From: Codonopsis lanceolata | Lineage: Eukaryota; Streptophyta; Magnoliopsida; Asterales; Campanulaceae | Direction of reading: 5' to 3' | Length of the DNA stretch: 64,000 nt | Assembly: GCA_013146195.2 (NCBI GenBank) | Contig: CM028379.1 | Span: forward strand, 88,517,401 to 88,581,400 | Shown here: in pieces, positions 46,052-58,199 of the stretch | Layout of the letters: each line of letters opens with the position of its first letter | Position numbering within the stretch: position 1 is the first letter of the stretch | Notes under the pieces: model-generated | Databases searched by the model: none | Told to the model about the DNA's origin: nothing | The model's input: the letters and a program-made list of their open reading frames with translations, nothing else | Translations under genes and position numbers: made by a program

Positions 46052-46344
46052 GTTACAATCTCAAAATGTTGAATGTGGAGAACTTTATAGATTCGCTAGG
46101 ATGAAAGACTTATGTTTTTGTAGTGTGGTATATTATTTTTGCTCGTGATACAATTACCTCACATGATTAGTTTTATTTTGATATGTTTAACTTATTGAAA
46201 GACTTGGTTTGGAACAATGTAACTGAAGTGTTGGTGATTAATTTGATGATAATATTTTGATGATTACGTACCATTTCATCAGCAAAGTGATGATCTTGTT
46301 TTTTGGGGAGCTTTATTTGTATTGCTTTCATATTACTAATAACG

Positions 46345-46809
46345 GTTTTTTAAAAAAGTGCCCTAATAGCATGAGGCATAATCACCTTTAAAGATTAACT
46401 ATTGAAGCGTTTTGAAGTTCCCTAATAACCAACCATTGAACTGCCTCTACATCTTAGCTATTAAGACACTTGGAAGTGTTGCTTCAATAGTTTTATTGAG
46501 GCATTTGATGGTAGTTAAAACAGTTTGAATTGTTTTAAAGGGACATTTGAAAGTGTCACAAAAGTTAATTTTACCATTTCAAATTACTTTACGGGGCACA
46601 TTAAAGTGACACTACAGAAAATATATTGAGGCTTTTACATGAGCCTCATTATGTTGTAGTCTGTTAAAGCACTTGAAAAAGCCTCAATAGCCTATCGGGG
46701 CTTCAAAACAGGCGACACTTGGACCAAGTGCCCCTAGATTCAAAAAGCCTCAATAGGGTACCTATCGAGGCACTTTTAAGAGTCTCGAAAGACATAACTT
46801 GTTGTAGTG
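46345..46809. repeat. Subterminal repeats of the second CACTA element
   Basis: Motifs of the type GCCTCAATAG, GAGGCACTTTT, AAGTGTC and CACTTG recur in both directions every 20-40 bases up to the terminus. Confidence 0.75.
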
Positions 46810-47734
46810 ATAATTTGACCATTTCAAACGTCCTTTACTTGAATCACACCTTTATGACCCAAACGTCCTCAATTCAATGGCTAGCAATAAATTCACACTT
46901 AACATTATCCAAGGACTTCGGTTGAAGTCCTAAATCATAATTTAACACCAAACGCCAAATCGGCCTCAACCAACAAATTCTTGAGATCTCACTATTGAGA
47001 TCCAACAAACAAGATTAGTTTGGGGATTTATCCCTAGTCTCAAAATAACATTTTAGAGACGCAAAAGATTTCCTTTGAGTTAACTTACAACTATACAAAT
47101 TCTAGGTCAAATCCAAATTTGGGATTTAATAATCTTTTGGGTTTCTAAACCCAATTAACAAGGCATTCCATACTAAATTACTCCCATAAACACAATAAAC
47201 CCATAGAGATTCAAACCCACTTGCACACTAATCAAAGCCCCAATTAAATCATTCCATTTAGACATGCAATAACACGAGTAACTAAGGGAGACAAGCCTCC
47301 AGCAACCTAGCATCATTTTAAGCTAGAGAGGGAAGGTAGGGGGTGTAGTCACATACCTATATCAGCTGACAAATCTATTCGGTTCGAAGATTGAATCGGT
47401 GGAAGGTGTGCTACATGCCATGGGCTTCGATTTTGTGGTCTCTAATCGAAAATCGGATGGTTGGATCTCCGGCAATCATGCAAGCAAGATGAAGGACTCC
47501 CAAGCTCTCTTTCTCTGTCTAAGAACCCAGCAATAACAATGGAGGATGAACAATGGCTATCAATTTGGAGTTTGGGGATGATGAAGTCACTAAAGGGTCA
47601 ATCCAATGTTTGAGTTATTAAGCTTCCTATTGGTGGGTTCATGTGAGCCCTTGATTAAAACTCATCAAAGGGTTGAAAGTAAACCTAAAAAGGTCACAAG
47701 TAAGGTGGGGGGTTTGAATTGGGTCAGATAGGGT
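46810..47734 (-). repeat. LTR-like non-coding sequence
   Basis: No gene. Read on the minus strand, it has a GAGCGATCACTCAGCCATTC / GGGCGACCGCCCAGCC pair of hairpins (near 47795-47830) and a leader-like ATTGTTCATCCTCCATTG block, a texture common in Ty3/gypsy LTRs. Neither end can be fixed. The Sirevirus env-like frame seems to run into it. Confidence 0.35.
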
Positions 47735-49536
47735 TCAAGGGTTCAAACCAAATATCAAAATTGAAAAAATCTCGTAAGGCTGGTAACAGGCTGGGCGGTC
47801 GCCCACATGAATGGCTGAGTGATCGCTCAGTGCCCATTTCAATTTTTGAGCTGCTGGATACTTGTTGTCTGCTCTTTGAATTTTGGCTAGTTTGGCTGGA
47901 TCCACTGATGGTTGTTCCCAGTCTTGATGCAACAAATTATCTTCTGGCAAAGCAGTTCTTCCTACGAGATATGGATCATCATGGGGCAATGCAGGCAGTT
48001 CAGGCACTTTGCTATATATGGTCCAGGCCAGAAAGATAAGTTCATCCTAAACAAAACGATCATTTGATAGGTAGAACCTATTCCAAGGCATAGGTTGAGG
48101 GTCAAAGTATTTGCCATAATTTCCCAGTAGATCTTCTTGGGATAAATTTGGGGTGACTGGATATAGAACATAGGGTCTTCTTTTCAAATTGTGGTCAATG
48201 TATTTCATGGGATTAACAAGAAGTTTTTCATTTTTCTTTTCTTCATGAAAAGAAAGAAGAAATTGAACAAAATATGGTAAGTGATCTATTGTATATACCC
48301 AGTTTGGAGGAATGGGAACAGGATTAGCTTGGTAGTAGAAATGTCGGGGATGAAAGGTAGGATTTCTAATGGGGGGAAAAATTTGATAGGAGCAGTGTTC
48401 GGGGAACGAGGATTTGAGGGGGGGAATTTGGTGTAGGATCAATGACTGGAATGTCTAGGGTTGGAGAGAAAGGAACAAAATTACCAGATTGAGATCTGGA
48501 TTTCTTCTTTTTCTTTTGGAAAGAGGAAGTACTGAGGGAGAAATTGCTGGAAGAGCAGGCTCATCATCATCAGTTGTTATCAATCTTCTTCTTCTGGACC
48601 TTCTGGGCACAGGAATAGGAGAGATGTCAGGTATGGGCACATCAGTTGACTGACTAATGTCAGCTGGCCGACCAGCTGTTGGCTGACAACTTGCTGGCTG
48701 ACCACTTGCTGGTTGAACATCTGCTGGCTGACCACTTGTAGCTTGCTGACCAACGGCAGCTGGCTGACTAGTAGATGTAGCAGTAAGAGCTGGGGTCCTT
48801 GTCCTTCGAGGTCTTCGACCTGTTTGAGCTGTGGATATTTCTTGAGCAAAGCGATTGGATACATTAGCTCGCTTGATGTCTGTAGCCATATACTTTTTGA
48901 TTTTCATGGGTTCTAAATCTCCAATAGTAATGAGACGATGCTGAAGAGCTGGAAGAGACCTAAGGGAATTGATTAATGATAAGATGATGTGTAAGCCTTG
49001 GGTTGCCAGTAGCCATATTTTCCTTGTATTTGGCTATGTTTGCTTTCACACATTCCACCAGAACAGCTCCCCAGTTCATTTCAAAATTCTCCACAATGGC
49101 TACAATGAGAAACAGTTGAGACTCAATAATCTTGTCATGCCCACTAGACTTGATGATGAGACATTTGTCTAGCATAGTTGCAAGGGCATAGTGGAGAGGA
49201 ACGAATCTGATCTTATGCCTATTGAGTTTCTTCTGGAATGTTGTAGATGGTAGAGCCATCATCTGACAGATTAGGGAAGGCTGTTGTGATGGTTTCATAA
49301 TCGAAAACAATAGGTACTCCTCTGATAGTTCTGGTAAGCGAGGAGGGATCAGCTGAATTTTCCTCCATAGACATGAAGAATTCCTCAGTTAACTGGAAGT
49401 TGTAAGTTCTGATGTTGAAGGTCAAAAGAGGAAGTAGACCAGATGCAGTTAAGAGATGGTGGAGTTTAAGCCCTAGCGGTTCTGAGTTAAGAGATACGAC
49501 ATCCAAGAGGCATCCTAAAGCATTGTTGTTAGCCAT
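47735..49536 (-). pseudogene. env-like second ORF of the Sirevirus
   Basis: The start MANNNALGCLLDVVSLN at 49536 is in good context after a 5'-UTR intron. It continues with TRTIRGVPIVFDYETITTAF, changes frame near 49240 to KLNRHKIRFVPLHYALATML and NWGAVLVECVKANIAKYKEN, and changes again near 48960 to PMKIKKYMATDIKRANVSNR. A low-complexity Gln-Pro-Ala-Ser-Gly tract (48770-48640) and basic clusters follow. A TAG at 48047-48049 interrupts the tail, which stays open to 47735. The globular part resembles the 'putative plant transposon protein' domain found in ORFs downstream of Sirevirus pol. I see no signal peptide or convincing membrane segment, so 'env-like' is by position only. Confidence 0.7.
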
Positions 49537-49544
49537 TTCCTGAA

Positions 49545-49740
49545 ATTAACATGAAAATGATGTTAAAAATAGCGATGGAATAGGAAGAAAAGAGAAAAAG
49601 GGAGAGAGAAATGATACCAGAAAAGGATAGGGTTAGGGTTTGAGGAACAGGTAGAGGTTGAAGAAGAAGAAGAAGTTTTGGAGGTGATCAGTAGAGAGTA
49701 GAAGTTGCAGTAAGGTGGAGAATATATATAAAGGGAGTTT
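49545..49740 (-). promoter_or_regulatory. Promoter and 5'-UTR intron of the env-like ORF
   Basis: On the minus strand CCTTTATATATATTCTCC near 49730 is followed by a CT-rich leader. A donor-like TTTTCTG/GTATCA lies near 49617 and an acceptor TTAATTTCAG ends two bases before the ATG. This would let the second ORF be transcribed independently of the LTR. Confidence 0.45.
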
Positions 49741-50082
49741 TATTAGTACGGATGCTTATAAAAATGAGTGGGTTTTAAAAGCGTAGATATGGCGCGTAGT
49801 GAAAAAGTACAGAGAATTTTGGTTTTTGAGATAAAAAGGTGATTTATGACAGGTGACAATGATCATAATTAAAAGCCATTTTTGTGTAACCATGTCACTT
49901 CAACCGCCAGTGTTGGTGCGATAGTGGAGAAGTCGTTTTGGCTTCTCAAGGAAGCTTCGCGAGTTCCAAGGGGAAATAAAAGGCGGGAATATATAAAATA
50001 TTTGAATTTTAATATCAATTTTAGCTAAGATACGATCAACTTTGATTAAGGATAAGAAGGTACCTAAACAGTGACTATAAGG

Positions 50083-50375
50083 TCAGTCACTGTGTTGTCA
50101 GCTGATAAAATTTTGTCAGCTAGAGAATAGATAAAAAATGTCAGCTATTTGACTTTTGTCAACTGTGAGATGTCAGCTATTGGTTGAATAATGTCAGCTG
50201 AGGAATGTCAATTGATAACTGAATGGTGTCAGCTGAGGGTTTATCCAGAAGCTTAGACCCAAACAGATATATGTGTCAATGGTTGTCAGCTAATGGCTGA
50301 CAATATTTATCAGCTAGATGAGACTTGGCTGACTGATCAAAAGTCAATGCTGATTTTCCTTTTCAGCTGCTCTAT
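50083..50375. repeat. Cluster of TGTCAGCTGA-type motifs
   Basis: About twelve variants of TGTCAGCT(GA) and its inverse occur within 260 bases between pol and the env-like ORF. The same motif recurs in the LTR (57235-57320, 58035-58155) and in low-complexity coding stretches (48640-48770, 52118-52165, 54950-55025). Confidence 0.8.
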
Positions 50376-50419
50376 TTATCCTACAAAGATTAGTGATACA
50401 GAGTATCTTTTTATCACAA

Positions 50420-53400
50420 TATGAGCATTCCCAATTCACCTCTTAGAAATTAATATGTATCAATTTTTAGAGCTTTTGTAAATATGTCAGCTAATTAAAA
50501 TTCTGTAGGAACATATTCTAGTTGAACATTACCTTTTTCAACATGATCTTTTAAGAAGTGATATCTTATGTCTATATGTTTGGTTTTAGAATTCGTAACA
50601 AGATTTTTTAAAACAGAAATAGTAGAAGTATTATCACAATAGATAGGACATGTTCCCATTAGCATCTTATAGTCTAATAGTTGTTTCTTCATCCAAAGAA
50701 TTTGTGAATAGCAACTGCCAGCAGCAATGTACTCAGCTTCTGTAGTTGAAGTGGAGACTGATGTCTGCTTTTTGCTTGCCCAAGATATCAGTCTGTTTCC
50801 AAGAAACTGACATGTTCCACTGGATGCTTTTTCTGTTAACTCTACAAGCTATAAGATCAGCATTTGAATATCCAATTAAGTTAAAAGAAGAATCTCTAGG
50901 ATACCAAATACCAAATTTTTCAGTATCAATCATGTATCTAATAATTCTTTTGACAACAATCATATGAGATTCCTTTGGATTAGCTTGAAATCGAGCACAT
51001 ATACACACAGCAAACATAATGTCTGGTCTACTAGCAATCAAATAAAGAAGAGATCTAACTATGCCTCTATACTTAGTTGCATTGACTAGTTTACCTTTTT
51101 CATCAGTGACCAGATGACATTCAACTTTCATTGGAGTGCTTGCTAAATTTGCTTCTTGTAAGTTATATTTCTTGATTAGCTCTCTTGTGCATTTTGATTG
51201 ATGGATAAAAATTCCTTCTCAAGTTTGCTTTATTTGCAAACCTATAAAGTAAGTGAGTTCTCCCATCATGCTCATCTCAAATTTTCCTTTCATAAGATTC
51301 TCAAATCTTTTACACAAAACATCATTAGTAGAGCCAAAAATGATATCATCAACATAAATTTGAACTTGTAAAATATTGCCTTTGTGTTTTAAGGGGAAAA
51401 TAGTAGTATCAATTTTACCACTTTGAAACCCTTTTTCCATAAAGAATTTTGATAGAGTTTCATACCATGCTCTTGGAGCTTGTTTAAGACCATAAAGAGC
51501 TTTTCTTAGCTTGTACACATGGTCCTTCTTTTTTATATCAATTAATATAGGAGGTTGTTCAACAAAGACTTGTTCTTGTAGATCACTATTTAGCAATGCA
51601 CTTTTTACATCCATTTGATAGACCTTGAAATCCTTGAAAGTTGCATAGGCAAGGAATAATCTGATAGCTTCCAATCTGGCAACATGAGCAAATTTTTTAT
51701 CATAGTCAATACCCTCCTCCTATCTATAGCCTTGGGCTACCAATCTTGTTTTGTTTCTAGTGACATTTTGATCTTCATCCAATTTGTTTCTAAACACCCA
51801 TTTAGTTCCAATAACTTGTTGATCTGATGGTCATGGAACAAGTTCCCAAACTTGACATCTTTCAAACTGATTTAGTTCTTCTTCCATAGCCTCAATCCAT
51901 TGGGGATCTTCTATAGCTTCGTCAATCTTATTGGGTTCAATGGAGGAGACAAAAGCATGTGAATCAAGCGTTTCATTTCTGGAACTGCTTCTTGTCCTTA
52001 GACCAGCAAATGGATCTCCAATGATGTTTGAAACTGGATGATGTCTAGCTTCCCTAATTTTCCTAGGAAGATCTTGAAGAGGTTTAGTAGGTAAAGGTGA
52101 AGAAACGGGAGTGTCAGCTGACTGAAGAATTTCAGTAGGAAATGTGTCAGCTGACTAGTCAGTTATAACAGTATCTGATACAAGATTTTGGTTGACACCT
52201 GGCTCAGAGTTGTCAGCATGATGAAGCTCATTCTAAATATCTAAGATTACAATTGGAGGAATGGAAGATGAAGGATTATTTTGAGTTGAGCTACCATTGC
52301 TTCCTGTCTCAAAAATCTCAAAATTGTTAGTAACATCATGAGTTTCAGCAGACTCAAGTAAATTGAATTCATCAAATGTAATATGCATAGATTCAACAAT
52401 TATTTGAGTTTTTTTATTATACACTCTATAAGCTCTACTATGATACCTTCATCGGCTTTTTCATCAAATTTACTTTTGTGGTCACTACCATTGTAGTGAA
52501 TGAAACATTCACACCCAAAAATTTTAATGTAAGCAATGTTGGGTGTTCTTCCTCTCCATAATTCACATGGAGTCTTTCCATGAAACTTGTTTATGAGAGA
52601 TCTTTTTTGAGTGAAACAAGCTGTGTTGACAGCTTCAGCACAAAAATATTTTGGCAACTTTGCTTCAGCTAGCATGGTTTTACCTGCTTCAATCAGTGTC
52701 ATGTTTTTCCTCTCAGCTACATCATTTTGCTGAGGTGTTCTAACTGCTGAAAAATTATGATCAATACCATGATCATCACAGTATGCATCCATCCCAAGGT
52801 TCTTGAATTCTTTACCATTGTCTGATCTTACACTTATGATCTTACACTCTTTTTGAGTTTGAAGATTTCTGAACAAGGTAGTGAGAATGCCATAGGTTTC
52901 ATTGTTTGATTGCATCATTTCAACCCATGTGTACCTTGAGTAATAGAGCTGTCAAACGGGCCGGGCTGGGCCGGCCCGAAATAGTGTCGGGCCTCATAGA
53001 ACTCAAGCCCAGCCCATGCGCATTTCGGGCCTCGGGGCCTATGGGCCAAAAAAATAAATATTTTTTTTATTAAATAAAACTCACAAATTAGCTAATAAAT
53101 GTTATATCACACATACTTACTAGTCTAACTTACACAATTACAAACAAAAGTGCAACCAAAGCAAATATAAAACAAAGGTAGTAATTTCAACAATTTAACG
53201 AAACAGAAACTAGAAAAACAATAATGTTACAGACCAAAGAAAAAATACATGTGCTACTTGAAGGATATTTTTTTCAAAAAAATTATAACCAAATTGAAGT
53301 TCATCATATTGTCCCCAATTTTTTAATATGTGTTTTCTAAGGATAGACAAAGTTTTTCGGGTTCTAGTTTGCAAAGCCATACTAACTAGCAAATGTTCAT

Positions 53401-56400
53401 TTTTTTATTCGCCCGACACAATCTAGCATTTTAATTTTATTTTCTCAAGTTTATATTATTGAGGCTTTTTATTAGCTAATATCATATAGAGATACTCAAT
53501 TAAATAGATCAGTTTCGATAAAATTACTAACTACAACCATACTAAACTAGATTAGAACTTGAAAGATCAACTTCATTTCTTCTTTGTAAGTGTCACTTCC
53601 ATCAATTTAGAATATGAGTTTCAACCAAAAAAAGAACAATGATTTGGAAATAGATCATATTGTGTCATAAATTTATCTAACCAAAAGAAAAAACAGAAAA
53701 AAAAAGTGGTCTAAATGAATGTCTGATAGTATTTTTCTTTTTAGATTTATGTTTTAGTTTTTAATTTTGTAATTAAGTTTAAGAGTTTAACTTTATGACC
53801 GGGCCGGGCCGGGCTTTTTAAGCTCGGGCCAAACATGGCCCACGTGCCGGGCCAAAGAGGCCCGGGTTTTTTCGGGCCTGCTAAATTGAGGCCCAGGCCC
53901 TTGAAAAGTCGGGTGGGCTGGACCGGGCCTATGGGCCGGGCTCGATTTTGACAGCTCTATTGAGTAATCATCTACAACCACCAAAGTATACCTATTTCTT
54001 CTCAAAGTTGCAGTAGTAATGGGACCAAACAAATCCATATGAAGTAGTTCAAGAATTTTTTTAGTTGAAAGACATGGTTTGGGTTTGAAAGAAGCTTTTG
54101 TTATTTTTCCAAAAATGCAAGCATCACATTTTTGTCAAAAGGGAAGTTTATAGATGTCAGACCTTTCACTAAGTCTCCTTTTGAAAGTTTGGAAAGATAT
54201 TCAAAATTCAAATGTGAAAGTCTTTTGTGCCAAAGCCATGAAGTTTTTAAAGAATTATTTGCTACTAAACATATTTGAGTATTATTATTTAAAGCAAATA
54301 AGTCAATAGCAAAAACATTTCTTTTTTTTAGAACAAGTAAGTAAAACTTCATTTGTGATGCAGTTTTTCATAAAACACTGAGTAGTAGAGAAAGTGCAAC
54401 TCATACCTTTGTCATAGAATTGTGAGATACTTAGAAGATTATGTTTCAAACCTTGTACCACTGAGACATTTTCAATTTTGATAGATCCTCTGATAATAGA
54501 CCCATAACCTATTGTTTTTCCTTTTGAGTTGTCTCCAAAAAGGACTAAAGGTCCTTTGGATGAGATAATGACAGTAAGAAGTTCATCTGATCAAGTCATA
54601 TGTCTAGAGCATCCATTGTCCAATATCCATTTGTCAGTTGGTTGATCATCTTCCATTAAACATACCTGAAATATGAATATTTAAATCATGGTACCCTTTA
54701 AATCTTTGGGTCCACAGGGTTAGTTTTGTTTGGAAGCCAAACTTACCTAAAATTAGGAATTTTGACTTTGTCAGTAGGTTTAAATCTAAACATACATTCA
54801 TGAGACTGATGACCAAAGGTAGAGCAAATATTGCATTTGTGATAACAAGCTTTATCAGTCATTGAAGGTGAATTCTTTGATTCATTTTGACTTAGCTTAG
54901 AAGTCTTAGCAGCAACAAAATTGATTGACTTGAACTTGTCAGTTGTCTTCCTTCTAATTTCTCCTCTTTTGTCAGCTGGCTGACATTTGTCAATTGGCTG
55001 ACACTTATCAGTTGTTGCATTAGCTGACACTTTTTAAGGCTTATAACCAGAAGACTGTCAACTGTCATTGTTTAGCTTATCCTTTTTGTTAATGGACTTC
55101 TTAAGATGATTCATGTTTTTGGGATATTTGAAAGTATAGCATTATAAGATAATCCCTTATCCTTTTTTAGCAGAATCTTAGGTTCACCATTTGACTGTCT
55201 GATCTCGCAATTTCCATCATCTTTTGAATATCCAAGACCATGTTGGTCTTCATGATTTTTTTGTTGACTGATGATGGTCTCAACAGCATCTATTTGACTT
55301 TGAGTAAGTATCAACAACATTGGTCAGTTGAAGATTTCTTTCTACAAGGTCAACAATCTGGGCATCTGAGATTTTTGTTTGAATATCATGTTTTTCATTG
55401 ATACTTTTAAGTTGCAGCAATTCATTTTGCTGTACTTTGTAAAGCTCACTTATCTTTTGAAGCTCCCAGTTTTCATCTGAGATTCGTTTAAAGTCACCAG
55501 ATAAGGAAACATGAATTGTTTTAAGTGTTTCAAACTTGGAATACATTTCTTGCATTTGTTCCAGTAGATCATCAATACTAATGTCAGTAGCCTTCTCCTC
55601 CTGCCTTTTTGACATATTTCTTATTTTGATGTCAGTAGTCCTAGGATTGGTTGACTTGATTTTTCTTTTTGGCTGACTTATGATTCCTTGTCCATAAAAA
55701 ACCATTTCCTATTTTCTTAACCACAAACTGATCAGGTTTGATGACTTTTGTTAGCTTGGGGTTTTTAATAGGTAAGCTTGGTAGCTCATTATCAGACTCA
55801 TTTGAATAATTTGGACTAGGAAAATCATTTTTTGAATCATACATAGCTGATTCTGCAACAAGACACATATTTGCTTCTTGTACAAACTCAGCAGATTCAT
55901 TTTTAGAATCTGTCTCAATCCTTGTTGCAAGGTTTTGATCTTCAGCAAACCAAACCCTTTTGTTTTTCAAAATTTCTAGGAGCTCTTTTGTAATATTAAT
56001 TTTTTGTAAAAGGACAGTTTGAGGCAAAATGACATGGTTTTCTACAATGGAAACACAATTTTTCTTTATCATCCTTGTCTTCATTTCCTTTGAAGTAAGG
56101 CTTTTGAAAGTTTGAAGAAGAAGGTCTTTGAGAGCTTGAGGAAGGTTTTTGAAAATTTGAGGAAGATTTTGGAAAACTTGCAGAAGATTTTTGAAACTTC
56201 CTTTTAAAAGATTTAAACTTTCTAAAGTGTCTAGCAAAAGCAAGAAATTCATCTTCATCAAAGTCATCATGTGACAGAGATGTATAAGTTTTAGGTGTCT
56301 CTTCTTCATCTTGCAAAGAGATACCTTTAAAGTTTTTCTTAATTTCTTGAGTTTTGAGAACTTTGTTTTCATAAATTTTTAGACTAGCAACAAGACTACG

Positions 56401-57061
56401 TATATGAGTTTTGTTCAAATCTCTTGCTTCCTTTATGGCTGTGACCTTAACATGCCATATACTTCCCAAGCTACTAAGAAAACACATATTCAAATCTTTC
56501 ATGCTATAAACTTTACCAAGAGAAGAGCATCTATTACTTACCTCGAGAAATCTATCGTAAGCATTCTTCAATGATTCTTTTGGGTCTTTTTTGACGGCAT
56601 CAAAGTCTTGTATACAATCATAGAGTTTGTTGTCCTTGGTGTTTTTGTCTCCTTCGACGTATTCAACAAGTGCATCCCAAATTTCTTAGGCGGTAATACA
56701 GTCATATATTTGTTTGTAGTTTTCATCAGGAACTATACTTGATAGAATGTGTACAGCTCTAGCATCCAGTCCGTCAGTAATTTTATCTTCCTCAGTCCAC
56801 TCAGATTAAGGTTTGAGGACATATTCTTCAATAGCAGGAGCAAGAGGATTCATGGTATCATCATTTGCAGTGGAAGATTTACCAACTTTAGTATTTATTT
56901 TCATTGGTTGCATAGGACCACCTCTTACACATTTTATCAATCGTTTATCTATAATGTTCATATATCTTGTAATTCTTTCTTTCTAAATATCACTGTGATC
57001 TTCATTAAAAAATGGGTACTTGAGTAACATTGTTTGATTGAAAAGCTTTTATGGTTGCCAT
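50420..57061 (-). pseudogene. Sirevirus gag-pol polyprotein, split by a hAT element
   Basis: It begins MATIKAFQSNNVTQVPIF at 57061. The UBN2-type gag follows (56571-55996) with the zinc knuckle CFHCRKPCHFASNC, then a coiled-coil segment (55705-55280) and a second knuckle CNICSTFGHQSHEC (near 54835). The protease has LDNGCSRHMT near 54610. The GAG-pre-integrase region (LWHKRLSHLNFEYLSKL) is near 54220. The integrase starts MDLFGPIT, is cut after DDYS by the hAT element, and resumes with SDNGKEFKNLG and RTPQQNDVAERKN (52918-52400). RT motifs are QMDVKSALLN, LYGLKQAPRAWY and IYVDDIIFGSTN (51674-51219). RNase H ends with YCDNTS, KHIDIRYHF and DIFTKAL (near 50465). Stops such as those near 56975, 56810, 56685, 54595 and 50490 and frame changes inactivate it. 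Most stops could come from CAA, CAG or TGG by transition. Confidence 0.9.
52944..53959. mobile_element. Non-autonomous hAT element
   Basis: A 1,016-bp element has TAGAGCTGTCAAA terminal inverted repeats and TTGAGTAA on both sides (52936-52943 and 53960-53967), the 8-bp duplication of hAT. The ends are GC-rich with many GGGCCGGGC / GGCCCGAAA motifs, whereas the middle is AT-rich. No transposase ORF. It separates the first catalytic part of the Sirevirus integrase from the rest. Confidence 0.92.
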
Positions 57062-57114
57062 GATCGAGCTTTCAAGTAGTTAGACTTGGAAAAATAAATT
57101 TTCAAAAAAGCAAA

Positions 57115-57127
57115 GCTCTGATACCAA
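57115..57127 (-). other. Primer-binding site of the Sirevirus
   Basis: The minus strand reads TTGGTATCAGAGC, complementary to the 3' end of initiator methionine tRNA, one base after the LTR end and about 50 bases upstream of the gag ATG. Confidence 0.85.
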
Positions 57128-57128
57128 T

Positions 57129-58199
57129 TGTAAGTCCAGTTGGCAACTGACAAGGCTAGAAGGGGGATGAATAACCTTTTAAAACTTTGAGGGTTGACTT
57201 TAAAGACTTTAAATGTTTGCAAAGCAAAAGGTAACTTTGTCAGTCAGCTGATACTATGTCAGCTGGCTGATGTTTTAAAGGGACTGAAGCTGATGAATAT
57301 TGGTCAGATGGCTGACACAATTGTTTTAAAAAATTTCTTTTTAAAATAGATCACTGAATATAAAGAAAGAATGAAGAAAAATTTTATCAAAACAAATAAG
57401 TAAACAATTTATGTAAGTAAATGACTGACACTTAATTGGATCAAGACTTCTTAAGTCTTAGATCAATTTGTAAGAACTGGAGTAATAAATGACAGTGAAA
57501 TTGAAGTGGTTCACAGTAAAACTACTACGTCCACTACCAAGTTGGTCGAACTTGGATTTTTGAAGTGCACTAATTTTAATTTATTAAAAATCTAGATGAT
57601 CTGTAATGGATCAGTGTACAACAAAAGACCATTGTTTATGGAGTATGATTGAATAACAATCAAACTCGTGAGACAAACTAACTGATTTCTAAAGAATATG
57701 AAGTGAGTCACTTAGTGTTTGTCTAAACAATAACTAGAGAGAAATTATATGTGAAGAATATCTAGCTAAAGTTTAAGAAAGCTAAGGCACAGAGAGTATT
57801 TCTTTTAGAGTATGAATGCTTCAGACTTCTGTATATCTTCAATTGATTCCTAAGGGTATTTCTAGATGATCTTGAAGTATAGCCCGTTAGGAACACATTT
57901 GAATTTGAAATGTGTTTGAGTAGTACAGACGTATCTTCTCACAAGATCACAGGGATCCTGTTAGAAAGATAACATACAAAAATATCTAACAAAACACAAA
58001 ACAAGAAAGTGCCAATACCAGGAAATGTTCAAGTAAAATAGGTAAAGAAGCTGACACTTTTAAAGCCGTGGTCAGTTGATTAAAGTGACTGACAAAGAGA
58101 TGTGCCACAAGCTGACCAAATTAAAATAACTTATAAGTTCTTGGCTGACAACAAGTAGAATAATTTTAAGCAAATTTAATTTCAAGGCAAGATTCAACA
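57129..58199 (-). repeat. 5' LTR of the Sirevirus
   Basis: On the plus strand it runs from TGTAAGTCCAGTTGG to AAGATTCAACA, about 1.07 kb. The right end is fixed by the primer site. The left (U3) end is the best TG-type terminus (TGTTGAATC on the minus strand) and less certain. It contains many TGTCAGCTGA-type motifs. Confidence 0.7.

Larger units (their letters stand above)
45690..46809 (+). mobile_element. 3' end of a second CACTA element
   Basis: The right terminus is the inverse of CACTACAACAAGTTATGTC, ending at 46809. It is preceded by dense subterminal repeats and by the last exons of an element gene. No matching left end was found up to the LTR of element 2, so the left part is deleted, further away or split by the Ogre-like insertion. 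The left limit given is only the first recognisable exon. Confidence 0.72.
47735..58199 (-). mobile_element. Sirevirus-type Ty1/copia element, 3'-truncated
   Basis: On the minus strand the order is LTR (58199-57129), initiator-Met primer site (57127-57115), gag with two zinc knuckles, protease, integrase, RT, RNase H (to about 50420), a spacer rich in a TGTCAGCTGA motif, and a second, env-like ORF (49536-47735). The large gag, coiled-coil segment, FGSTN-type RT and downstream ORF are those of Sireviruses. No 3' LTR is found. A hAT element interrupts the integrase. Confidence 0.88.
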
